Positions 1-7,593 of a DNA stretch of 8,968 nt are shown in pieces. The notes below the pieces were generated by a model, which worked only from the letters and a program-made list of their open reading frames with translations, had not been told where the DNA came from and ran no database searches. A program made the translations under genes and the position numbers. The stretch spans positions 1 through 8,968 of the forward strand of contig JAEWWO010000283.1 in assembly GCA_023396345.1 (NCBI GenBank), written 5' to 3'. Numbering within the stretch: the first letter of the stretch is position 1; each line of letters starts with the position of its first letter. The stretch is from Bacteroidota bacterium. Its GTDB lineage: Bacteria > Bacteroidota > Bacteroidia > Chitinophagales > Chitinophagaceae.

Positions 1-5
1 TTTAA

Positions 6-36
6 AAGACAGACAGGTCTGAAACCCTGCGACTTG
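6..36. repeat. Possible REP-like intergenic fragment
   Basis: This short, relatively G+C-rich stretch in an A+T-rich intergenic region contains a compact hairpin (CAGAC, AG, GTCTG at about 12-23) followed by ACCCTGCGAC. It shares the core GACAGGTYYG with the palindrome at 4506-4535, allowing for one base, which suggests related scattered palindromic repeats. No protein-coding sense was found here. It could also be the end of an upstream terminator. Confidence is low because only two loosely similar copies are visible. Confidence 0.25.
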
Positions 37-143
37 TTGAGATAAATATCCCTCCTGTATTCATAGGAATTAACTATTTTTCTCTGTTTATAAAACTCTC
101 AAATATTTTTTTAAAAATTTACTCTTAACCCATCTGTTTCCCT

Positions 144-151
144 TAACTTTG
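144..151 (+). promoter_or_regulatory. Candidate -7 promoter element for atpD
   Basis: TAACTTTG matches the Bacteroidota primary-sigma -7 consensus TAnnTTTG. No clear TTG -33 element is visible 17-23 bp upstream. Initiation a few bases downstream would give a leader of roughly 60 nt, ending in an A+T-rich stretch with no Shine-Dalgarno motif before the atpD ATG. Confidence 0.4.
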
Positions 152-194
152 CCGATAGTTGAAAAAAATCTCTATAGAATTATTTTATTAATAA

Positions 195-1721
<1,527 letters not shown>

Positions 1722-1748
1722 AGTATAGAGTTGTGAGTTTTAGGTTAT

Positions 1749-1779
1749 AAGTATTTAGTACTTAGTACTAAGTATTTAG
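1749..1779. repeat. Left inverted repeat, four 7-bp units
   Basis: From 1750 the arm reads as four tandem heptamers of form AGTAYTW: AGTATTT, AGTACTT, AGTACTA, AGTATTT. The inner part TACTTAGTACTAAGTA (1759-1774) is a perfect 16-bp palindrome, and AAGTATTTAG occurs at both ends of the arm (1749-1758 and 1770-1779). The whole arm is the reverse complement of 2158-2188 at 27 of 31 positions. Confidence 0.85.
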
Positions 1780-1801
1780 ACTAAGATTAAGCTAAATTGA
1801 A

Positions 1802-2152
1802 ATGCATAATTTTAAAGAACTGAAAGTTTGGCAAAGAGCAATGGATTTAGCAGAATTGGTTTACAAAACAGTAGCAGCTTTTCCAAAAGAAGAGACATAT
1901 GGTTTAAGCAGTCAAATTAAATGATCTGTAATTTCTATACCTTCTAATATTTAAGAAGGTGCCGGAAGAGCAACCAATAATCAGTTCAAATACTTTTTAG
2001 AAATTGCAATGGGTTCTGCAAATGAGCTGCAATCTCAAATCGAATTATCGAAAAGATTAAAGTTTATGCCCGATGAAGAGAGTGAAAATTTGAGTAAGGA
2101 AGCACAGGAAATATACAAAATGATATTAGGTCTGTATAATAAATTAAAATAA
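1802..2152 (+). pseudogene. Four-helix-bundle (23S rRNA IVS-type) protein, two in-frame stops
   Basis: Reading one frame from ATG 1802 to TAA 2150-2152 gives 116 codons. They match the small four-helix-bundle family found in 23S rRNA intervening sequences and related to accessory proteins of diversity-generating retroelements. Hallmarks are FKELKVWQRAMDLAELVY near the start, GLSSQIK, SVISIPSNI, EGAGRATNNQFKYFLEIA and GSANELQSQIELSKRL. The frame is broken at codon 41 (TGA, 1922-1924), where the family usually has Arg, and at codon 51 (TAA, 1952-1954), where it usually has Ala, Ser or Val before EG. No indel is needed, so the loss looks like two point substitutions. The first open part is only 40 codons and cannot form the bundle. 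Other genes here end in TAA, so recoding of both stops is unlikely. The family is best described as RNA- or nucleic-acid-associated with unclear function. Confidence 0.85.
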
Positions 2153-2157
2153 TAAAT

Positions 2158-2188
2158 CTAAGTACTAAGTACTTATTACTAAATACTT
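2158..2188. repeat. Right inverted repeat, four 7-bp units
   Basis: From 2161 it reads as AGTACTA, AGTACTT, ATTACTA, AATACTT. The mismatches to the left arm are few: one would be a G-U pair in RNA and three are true mismatches. It contains its own hyphenated palindrome, TAAGTACT-A-AGTACTTA, at 2159-2175. It ends 5 bp before the atpC start codon, so a stem between the two arms in the mRNA would sit directly on the atpC translation initiation region. Confidence 0.85.
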
Positions 2189-2193
2189 TTAAA

Positions 2194-2445
2194 ATGCAAT
2201 TAGAAATATTAACACCTGAAAATAAACTTTTTGACGGAGAAGTATACGGAGTACAACTGCCGGGTGTAGATGGTTTGTTTGAACTGTTAGACAAGCACGC
2301 AGCCATCGTAAGTGCTTTGGGAAACGGAGAAATAAAAATTCTTCAGCAGAAAGATAAAGACGGCGAACATTATAACATTTCGGGTGGCTTTGTAGAAATG
2401 ATGAATAATAAAGCTACTGTCTTGGTAGAAAAAGTGCTGGCATAA
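2194..2445 (+). CDS. atpC: F1Fo ATP synthase subunit epsilon, short form
   Basis: This is the central-stalk subunit that joins gamma to the c-ring. The 83-residue product contains only the N-terminal beta-sandwich: MQLEILTPENKLFDGEV, PGVDGLFELLDKHAAIVSALGNGEI (with GLFELL where many homologues have GeFGIL), then ISGGFVEMMNNKATVLVEKV. The C-terminal two-helix domain that inhibits ATP hydrolysis in E. coli (about 139 residues there) is absent, which is usual in Bacteroidota; this epsilon therefore probably cannot act as an extended-state inhibitor. There is no Shine-Dalgarno sequence. The start is preceded by the right inverted repeat of the inserted element and an A-rich tract. A strong terminator follows, so this is the last gene of the unit. 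Confidence 0.95.
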   Translation: MQLEILTPENKLFDGEVYGVQLPGVDGLFELLDKHAAIVSALGNGEIKILQQKDKDGEHYNISGGFVEMMNNKATVLVEKVLA

Positions 2446-2469
2446 AATCAACACAAATAAATTTTATTT

Positions 2470-2503
2470 AAAAAATCTGTCTGAATTTCAGGCAGATTTT
2501 TTT
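2470..2503 (+). terminator. Intrinsic terminator after atpC
   Basis: A 15-bp stem (2470-2484 with 2488-2502, one T-G pair, 3-nt loop) contains the core TCTG-t-CTGA / TCAG-g-CAGA. It is flanked by A and T runs that pair with each other and leave a T tract at the 3' side. The symmetric A/T flanks would also let it work in reverse, but no minus-strand gene ends here. Confidence 0.85.
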
Positions 2504-2555
2504 ATAGCACAAACGTTTATATCTCTCAAAAATCATCACGACAATTAATTATATA

Positions 2556-2580
2556 TTGACATAAAATAACTTTAGATTTG
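2556..2580 (+). promoter_or_regulatory. Candidate promoter for rsmG, nearly leaderless
   Basis: TAGATTTG (2573-2580) fits the Bacteroidota -7 consensus TAnnTTTG and lies only 4 bp before the rsmG ATG. A TTGACA at 2556-2561 lies upstream, but its spacing to the -7 element (14 bp after TTG) is shorter than usual. If the -7 element is used, transcription would begin at or very near the start codon, giving a leaderless mRNA. The position just after the atpC terminator supports a new transcript here. Confidence 0.45.
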
Positions 2581-2584
2581 TGTT

Positions 2585-3208
2585 ATGGAAATTGTGCTCA
2601 AATATTTTTCAGATTTTACTGATGAACAACTAAAGCAGTTAGAAGCATTAAAAGGTCTTTACGAAGAATGGAATACTAAAATCAATGTGATATCAAGAAA
2701 AGATACAGAAAACTTTTATGAACGCCATGTATTACACTCTTTAGCCATTGCAGCAGTTGCAGATTTTGCACCAGAATCTAAGATTATCGATATTGGCTGT
2801 GGTGGCGGATTTCCGAGTATTCCGCTGGCCATTTATTTTCCTGAAGTTCAGTTTTTAGCCGTTGACAGCATCAATAAAAAACTTACTGTTCTAAAAGAAG
2901 TTGCTAATGCAATCGGGTTAAAAAATATTAGTGTCCGACACTCACGTGTGGAAGAAATAAAAGACAGAAAATTTGATTTTGCCGTATCGCGCGCCGTTGC
3001 ACCACTGAAAGATTTGTGGAAGTGGAGTAAACCACTTTTAAAAAAAGAATCATTCTCAGAAATAAACAATGGTTTAATTTGTCTTAAAGGTGGCGATTTA
3101 GCACAGGAAATATCTGAAAGCGGCACCAGACCGCACATGATGTCTGTTTATGATATTTTTCCTGAAGACTTTTTTGAAGAAAAATATTTGTTACACGTTG
3201 AAAAATAA
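2585..3208 (+). CDS. rsmG: 16S rRNA (guanine527-N7)-methyltransferase RsmG
   Basis: RsmG (GidB) methylates N7 of G527 in the 530 loop of 16S rRNA using S-adenosylmethionine; loss of it is known to give low-level streptomycin resistance in several bacteria. The 207-residue product has the usual length. The N-terminal helical segment is followed by the SAM-binding loop IIDIGCGGGFPSIPLA (67-82), the acidic end of the next strand at LAVDS (91-95), and SRAVAPLKDL (135-144) in the conserved motif preceding the active-site region. ICLKGG (165-170) is the family's late strand and turn. The start MEIVLKYFSDFTDEQ agrees with Bacteroidota homologues. The next gene begins 23 bp after the stop, so the two are probably cotranscribed. 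Confidence 0.97.
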   Translation: MEIVLKYFSDFTDEQLKQLEALKGLYEEWNTKINVISRKDTENFYERHVLHSLAIAAVADFAPESKIIDIGCGGGFPSIPLAIYFPEVQFLAVDSINKKLTVLKEVANAIGLKNISVRHSRVEEIKDRKFDFAVSRAVAPLKDLWKWSKPLLKKESFSEINNGLICLKGGDLAQEISESGTRPHMMSVYDIFPEDFFEEKYLLHVEK

Positions 3209-3231
3209 ATTCATTCTCTGATTAAAAAAAT

Positions 3232-3834
3232 ATGGTACTAAAAAATCTAAACTATCCCTTAAACTTTTTGTTTAAAATATCTACTCTATCAAGCGACTTT
3301 ACAATTACTGATACTGAAGGTAATTTCGTAGGCTATGTGCGACAAAAACTTTTGAAAATAAAAGAAGAAGTAAAAGTATTTTCAGATGAAAGCAGAACAC
3401 AGGAATTATTCAATATTAATGCAACCAAATGGCTTGATTTCAACTCTACCTATAATGTTACTGATGTAAACGGAGTTTACTTTGGCAGCGTTAAAAGGCA
3501 CGGTATGCGTTCGTTGTGGCGAGCTACCTATTCTATAATGGACGAAAATGAACAGGTTATTTTTACTGTTTCTGAAAAAAATCCATGGGTAACATTTTTT
3601 GATAATGCTATCGGAGAAATTCCAGTAATCAATTTTTTTACGGGATACTTTCTGAATCCTTCTTATCTTGTGAAAGATAATAATGGTCAGATTTTCTTTG
3701 AACTAAAAAAAGTACGCTCGCTTTTGTGCAGAAGATTTAGTCTGCATAAACAGCAGGATATACCCGACGACAAAGAATCACTGGTAATACTTTCTCTTTT
3801 TATGATACTTTTGCTTGAAAGAGATAATGGATAA
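3232..3834 (+). CDS. LURP-one-related (Tubby-like/scramblase-like) protein
   Basis: The 200-residue product resembles bacterial LURP-one-related (LOR, formerly DUF567) proteins, which share the Tubby/phospholipid-scramblase fold: a 12-stranded beta barrel around a central hydrophobic helix. Supporting features are the repeated strand-turn pattern FTITDTEGNFVGYVRQK (about 23-39) and YNVTDVNGVYFGSVKRHG (74-91), then ATYSIMDENEQVIFTVSEKNPW, GEIPVINFFTGYFLNPSYLV, and the C-terminal hydrophobic helix LVILSLFMILLLE (about 184-196). There is no signal peptide, so it is probably cytosolic or membrane-associated through its barrel helix. The biochemical role of bacterial members is unknown. It follows rsmG by 23 bp and probably shares its transcript, but I see no functional link. 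The family assignment comes from pattern recognition and would be confirmed by a profile search. Confidence 0.75.
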   Translation: MVLKNLNYPLNFLFKISTLSSDFTITDTEGNFVGYVRQKLLKIKEEVKVFSDESRTQELFNINATKWLDFNSTYNVTDVNGVYFGSVKRHGMRSLWRATYSIMDENEQVIFTVSEKNPWVTFFDNAIGEIPVINFFTGYFLNPSYLVKDNNGQIFFELKKVRSLLCRRFSLHKQQDIPDDKESLVILSLFMILLLERDNG

Positions 3835-3883
3835 GCAATTAAAAATATGTATTTTAAAATTTAATTATTAAAAACAAATAAGT

Positions 3884-4456
3884 ATGTCTACACTACAATC
3901 AGCCATAGAAAATTTTGAAAGCAATAATGCACAACCTGAAATACCGAATGATAAAAAAGTTTTTTTGGATCAGGTGTACGTAAATAAAGATACGGAAGAA
4001 CTCATTGCCGTGCGTTCTATTGGCAATGAAGAAAATGATGGTGTAATACTGGCTGGTGTAGACAACGAAGGCGTGTATAGTGCTGTGCTATTTACTTTCG
4101 TTAAGAAAGAAGATGTACACGCAATACAGATTGTAATTCTTTCACCAAAATTCAGACCGGATAATAATTTAGTTTTTGGTTTGACTTTAAGTAATGATGA
4201 ACAACTTGTTTTTAATTTCATTCATCAAATGGTTCCCGTTGAAGGTGCTGATTACTATGCTAATTTTGTAGCTCTCACAGAAGGACAAATGGCTAAGTTC
4301 ATTACCTATGATATCCGTCACTGGCAATTTCTTCAGCAGGAAACTAAAGATATTCTTACCTCCGATTTTGAAGCAGCGGCTGATGGTATTTTACCGGCAG
4401 CAGAAAGCAAATATTTAATCAGAAGAATTGCTTATGCAATAGCTTCGTTTCAGTAA
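3884..4456 (+). CDS. Hypothetical acidic protein, unrecognised
   Basis: I do not recognise this 190-residue protein. It is acidic, has no signal peptide or membrane segment, and appears to be mixed alpha/beta. A leading amphipathic helix (MSTLQSAIENFESNN) is followed by alternating strands with charged turns (about 25-115), such as EELIAVRSIGNEENDGVILAG and DVHAIQIVILSP. A helical C-terminus (about 130-190) includes MAKFITYDIRHWQFLQQETKDIL. The reading frame has normal codon use for the region and a single clean stop, so it is very likely a real gene. It lies 49 bp after the LURP-one-like gene in the same direction, with an A+T-rich gap and no terminator between, so cotranscription with rsmG is possible. 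It is the last + strand gene before a convergent broken amidohydrolase. Confidence 0.8.
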   Translation: MSTLQSAIENFESNNAQPEIPNDKKVFLDQVYVNKDTEELIAVRSIGNEENDGVILAGVDNEGVYSAVLFTFVKKEDVHAIQIVILSPKFRPDNNLVFGLTLSNDEQLVFNFIHQMVPVEGADYYANFVALTEGQMAKFITYDIRHWQFLQQETKDILTSDFEAAADGILPAAESKYLIRRIAYAIASFQ

Positions 4457-4505
4457 TATCTTTTCTATACCGCAATATCTGTGATAAAAAAAGAACAGAT
4501 GTTCT

Positions 4506-4535
4506 CGTCTTAGCCGAGACAGGTTCGGCTCTACG
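4506..4535. repeat. REP-like imperfect palindrome
   Basis: The element reads CGT-ctt-AGCCGA-gacaggt-TCGGCT-ct-ACG, a 6-bp G+C-rich stem with an outer 3-bp stem, in an otherwise A+T-rich convergent intergenic gap. It is preceded by another small hairpin, AGAACA-GA-TGTTCT (4492-4505), and followed by GTTCA/TGAAC (4535-4539 and 4553-4557). No T tract follows, so it is not a classical terminator, although stacked hairpins here could still slow convergent transcription. The look is that of repetitive extragenic palindromes mobilised by RAYT-type enzymes, but no such enzyme is in the window. Confidence 0.45.
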
Positions 4536-4588
4536 TTCAACAGGACAAAGAGTGAACAATTTTGTAGGATTATTTCCTGTACGAAATT

Positions 4589-5749
4589 TTATTTCAAATA
4601 CTCCTCTACAAGGCTTACCCAGTAAGCAGCACCTATAGGAAGAATTGCCTGATTAAAAACATATTTGGGATGATGCACCATAAACGTATCTCCGTTTCCC
4701 AGCATACAATAATTGCCCGGCACTTTTTCCAGCATAAAAGCAAAGTCTTCACTGCTCATTAAAGGATTGGTATTGTCAATTACATTTTCTTCTCCAAAAG
4801 TTTTCTTTGCCACATCCGAAGCCCAGCGTGTGTTTTCGGGTGTATTTACTAAAACTGTTCCCGGTACACCTTCTTTAATTTCATAGGTGCAACCAAATGC
4901 TTCAGCCTGTGCTTTTGTTATGCTTCTTATTTTATCTAAAACCATTTTACGCACACCGTTGTCCATATTACGCACACTCAGCTTTAATACAGCCGTTTGT
5001 GGCACCTCGTTTCCGGCATTTCCTGACTGGAATGAACCTATATTAACTACTGGTATTTTTCCATGGAGAAACATTTCGTGATACAATTGTCTGCAAAGCA
5101 ATTACCAGACTGGCACCACTCACAACAGGATCGATGCTTAATTCAGGCATAGAGCCGTGGCCGCCTTTACCGGTAAGTTCAATTTCCCAGTTATCAACAG
5201 CCGACATTGTTGGTCCTTCTCTGAAAAAAAATTTACCCAACTCCAATCCAGGAATATTGTGCATAGCATACACCGCATCAACGGGGAAGCGTTCAAACAA
5301 ACCATCTGCAATCATAGCCGGACTGCCCTGCATGGTTTCTTCTCCCGGCTGATGTATAAAGCGAACAGTGCCGTTAAAATTTTTGGTTTCCGAAAGATAT
5401 TTTGCCGCAGCTAAAGCCATAGAAGTGTGACCGTCGGGTCCGCATAAATGCGATCTTCCTTCTACTTCGCTTTTATAAGGCAAGTCGTTATCTTCCTGAA
5501 TGGGCAGCGCATCAAAGTAGGCTCTTATGCCAATTACTTTATTGCCGTCACCATTTTCAGCGAAGCCACAATACCGTATTTTCCTATACCTTCTGCTATT
5601 TCAAAACCATCAAAAGTTTTTAAAATCTCTGCAATATATTTTGATGTATTTTCTTCCTGCATAGAAAGTTCCGGTTGCTTATGCATGGTTTCCATCCAGG
5701 ATTGTATTTCCTGCTGTCTGTCTTTTAATTTTCGAAGTATTTCGCTCAT
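4589..5749 (-). pseudogene. M20-family amidohydrolase (hippurate/IAA-amino acid hydrolase type), two frameshifts
   Basis: Joined across two frameshifts this gives about 386 residues, the normal length of M20 N-acyl-amino-acid hydrolases (zinc-type amidohydrolases that release an amino acid from acyl or aryl conjugates). The N-terminal part holds HKQPELSMQEEN, and the middle holds DALPIQED, SHLCGPDGH, HQPGEE, YAMHNIPG and the dimerisation-domain segment GKGGHGSMPELSIDP. The C-terminal part holds IGSFQSGNAGN, MSSEDFAFML and VHHPKY. Frame is lost at an A run (T run 5554-5557 on +; one base missing after ASLK) and restored near 5050-5054 (one extra base in NT-VVNIGSF). The CGHDGH metal motif reads CGPDGH (Pro codon at 5436-5438), RADxDALP reads RAYFDALP, and the C-terminal DFND region reads VFNQ. 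I chose ATG 5749; a GTG lies two codons upstream. Sequencing error could explain the indels, but hardly all the substitutions. Confidence 0.88.
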
Positions 5750-5829
5750 AATCACTTAATTATTTACTTACTTCAAAGATTAAATTAAATTTCTCAATTA
5801 TCCGATTTTTTTTATGGCTAAAAAAACTA

Positions 5830-5837
5830 TACTTTTG
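5830..5837 (+). promoter_or_regulatory. Candidate -7 promoter element for pyrG
   Basis: TACTTTTG fits TAnnTTTG. No good TTG -33 box is seen at the right spacing. Initiation just downstream would give a leader of about 95 nt. The preceding stretch (5756-5829) is a divergent promoter region between pyrG and the minus-strand amidohydrolase; I could not assign a convincing minus-strand -7 element there. Confidence 0.4.
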
Positions 5838-5851
5838 TACGACCTCTATAT

Positions 5852-5890
5852 AAAAGGTATCGTATCTTTTATCTTCCGGAAAACAGGAAG
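5852..5890 (+). promoter_or_regulatory. Two small hairpins in the pyrG leader
   Basis: AAAAGGTA (5852-5859) can pair with TATCTTTT (5863-5870) around a TCG loop, with one G-T pair. CTTCC (5873-5877) can pair with GGAAG (5886-5890). The first would sit close to the 5' end of the predicted transcript. No T tract or anti-terminator is seen, and the G-run reiterative-transcription signal of Bacillus pyrG is absent. This may be only an mRNA-stabilising 5' hairpin. Confidence 0.25.
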
Positions 5891-5938
5891 TATTTCAGGT
5901 CATTTTTATTTTATAATCAATACATAAAAGAAAAATTT

Positions 5939-7561
5939 ATGGCTAAATATATTTTTGTAACCGGAGGTGTTACCAGCAGTCTGGGTAAAGGTATTATTGC
6001 TGCATCCCTCGCAAAGCTTTTGCAGGCAAGAGGTTTTAAAGTAACCATTCAGAAGTTTGACCCCTATATCAACGTAGATCCGGGTACACTAAATCCTTAC
6101 GAACACGGTGAATGCTACGTTACAGAAGACGGAGCCGAAACCGATTTGGATCTGGGACACTACGAAAGATTTCTCAACATCAGTACTTCGCAGGCTAATA
6201 ATGTAACTACAGGCAGAATCTATCAAACCGTTATCAATAAAGAAAGAGAAGGTGCTTATCTGGGTAAAACCGTACAGATAATTCCGCATGTAACCGACGA
6301 AATAAAACGCAGGATGCTGCTGTTGGGAAAAAATGGTGAATACGATATTGTAATAACTGAAATCGGCGGCACCGTGGGCGATATAGAAAGTCTGCCGTTT
6401 ATAGAAACGATTCGCCAGATACAATGGGAACTACCCGATGAAGATGTATGTGTGGTACACCTTACACTGATTCCGTATCTAAGAGCAGCCAAAGAGCTGA
6501 AAACAAAGCCTACACAGCATTCTGTAAAGATGATGAGCGAAGCGGGCGTGCACCCCGATATTATTGCCTGCCGCACGGAAGAATCATTAAGCAACGAGCT
6601 GAAAAGAAAGATTGCACTTTTCTGTAATGTAAAACAGGAAGCTGTAATTGAAGTGATTGACGCTCCGTCAATCTACGAAGTACCCCTGACCATGTTGCGT
6701 GAAAAGCTTGATATTATTTGTCTTAAAAAATTAAACATTACAGAATACAAAGAACCTGTACTGAATAAATGGAAAGCATTTATTGATCAGATTAAATATC
6801 CTAAAAGTAAAATTACCATCGGACTTGTAGGAAAATATATTGAATTGCAGGATGCGTATAAATCTATTCTGGAAAGCTTTATACATGCAGGTGCGGTAAA
6901 CGAATGCAAGGTTATTGTACAAAATATTCACAGTGAATTTATCACTAAAGAAAATGTAAAAGAAAAACTTTCCGGCCTCGACGGAATTCTTGTAGCTCCG
7001 GGATTCGGCACCAGAGGTATTGACGGAAAGATATATGCCATTCAACACGCCCGAGAAAGTAAACTTCCCTTCTTCGGTATTTGTCTGGGCATGCAAATGT
7101 CGGTAATTGAATTTGCCAGAAACGTAATGAATATAAATGAGGCTACTTCTACCGAAATCAATGAACATGCAGCAGAAGCAGTAATCAGCATGATGGAAGA
7201 GCAGAAAAATATAACGCATATGGGCGGCACTATGCGTCTGGGCGCTTATCCCTGTCGCATAAAAGAAAATACATTAGCGCATGAAATATACGGTGAAACA
7301 GAAATTTCTGAAAGGCACAGACACCGCTACGAATTTAATAATGCTTACAAAGAACAATTTGAAGAAGCGGGAATGATTGCCAGCGGCTGCAACCCTGATA
7401 CTGATTTGGTTGAAATTGTTGAAATTAAAGATCATCCTTTTTTTATCGGTGTACAATTTCATCCTGAATTAAAAAGCACGGTAGAAAGTCCTGCGCCATT
7501 ATTTGTAAAATTTGTAGAAGCATGTAAAGTCTACAACAGTACAAATATTAAAGAAAAATAA
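5939..7561 (+). CDS. pyrG: CTP synthase (glutamine-hydrolysing)
   Basis: CTP synthase aminates UTP to CTP using ATP and ammonia from glutamine, the last step of de novo pyrimidine nucleotide synthesis, in the cytosol. The 540-residue product is full length. The N-terminal synthase domain (1-about 270) starts KYIFVTGGVTSSLGKG (3-18; P-loop-like SSLGKG), followed by QKFDPYINVDPGTLNPYEHGE (38-58) and TEIGGTVGDIES (140-151). The class-I glutamine amidotransferase domain (about 290-535) has the oxyanion region PGFGTRG (354-360), the nucleophile elbow GICLGMQ with Cys382, GTMRLG (430-435) and the His508/Glu510 pair in FHPE. All key residues are present. The gene begins after a 180-bp divergent gap and is followed 32 bp later by a small membrane protein, perhaps on the same transcript. 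In many Bacteroidota yidC lies downstream; here it does not. Confidence 0.99.
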   Translation: MAKYIFVTGGVTSSLGKGIIAASLAKLLQARGFKVTIQKFDPYINVDPGTLNPYEHGECYVTEDGAETDLDLGHYERFLNISTSQANNVTTGRIYQTVINKEREGAYLGKTVQIIPHVTDEIKRRMLLLGKNGEYDIVITEIGGTVGDIESLPFIETIRQIQWELPDEDVCVVHLTLIPYLRAAKELKTKPTQHSVKMMSEAGVHPDIIACRTEESLSNELKRKIALFCNVKQEAVIEVIDAPSIYEVPLTMLREKLDIICLKKLNITEYKEPVLNKWKAFIDQIKYPKSKITIGLVGKYIELQDAYKSILESFIHAGAVNECKVIVQNIHSEFITKENVKEKLSGLDGILVAPGFGTRGIDGKIYAIQHARESKLPFFGICLGMQMSVIEFARNVMNINEATSTEINEHAAEAVISMMEEQKNITHMGGTMRLGAYPCRIKENTLAHEIYGETEISERHRHRYEFNNAYKEQFEEAGMIASGCNPDTDLVEIVEIKDHPFFIGVQFHPELKSTVESPAPLFVKFVEACKVYNSTNIKEK

Positions 7562-7593
7562 GTATATTTAGGTATCAATAAAATAACAGCACT

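Larger units (their letters stand above)
1749..2188. mobile_element. IVS-like cassette with inverted-repeat ends, between atpD and atpC
   Basis: This 440-bp unit is bounded by 31-bp inverted repeats (27 of 31 positions complementary, plus one G-U pair in RNA). It carries a four-helix-bundle gene remnant on the same strand as atpD and atpC. Removing it would leave about 27 bp after the atpD stop and 5 bp before the atpC start, a normal operon gap. Four-helix-bundle (S23/TIGR02436-type) proteins are known from intervening sequences in bacterial 23S rRNA, which are also bounded by complementary ends. By analogy this looks like the same class of element inserted in a protein operon. No transposase is present, and no target-site duplication is obvious beyond the repeats. 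Boundaries are inferred from the repeats, and mobility is not shown by the sequence. Confidence 0.6.

Noticed and set aside
1..143. End of an upstream gene at the left edge
   Set aside because: All short frames here are broken or lack recognisable sequence; only the REP-like fragment and A+T-rich DNA are seen.
1802..2152. Stop-codon recoding (TGA or TAA read as an amino acid) in the four-helix-bundle gene
   Set aside because: Two different stop codons would have to be recoded, and the other genes end in ordinary TAA; no selenocysteine-type structure was evident. Pseudogene is simpler.
4457..4588. Bidirectional terminator between the convergent genes
   Set aside because: Hairpins are present but no T tract follows on either strand, so I describe them as REP-like rather than as a terminator.
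5134..5759. Plus-strand open frames opposite the broken amidohydrolase
   Set aside because: Minus-strand translation gives clear M20-family motifs across the whole region; the plus-strand products have none.
6089..7219. Several antisense open frames inside pyrG
   Set aside because: They overlap an unbroken 540-codon CTP synthase gene and their translations look like reverse-complement shadows rich in Phe, Ser and Ile.
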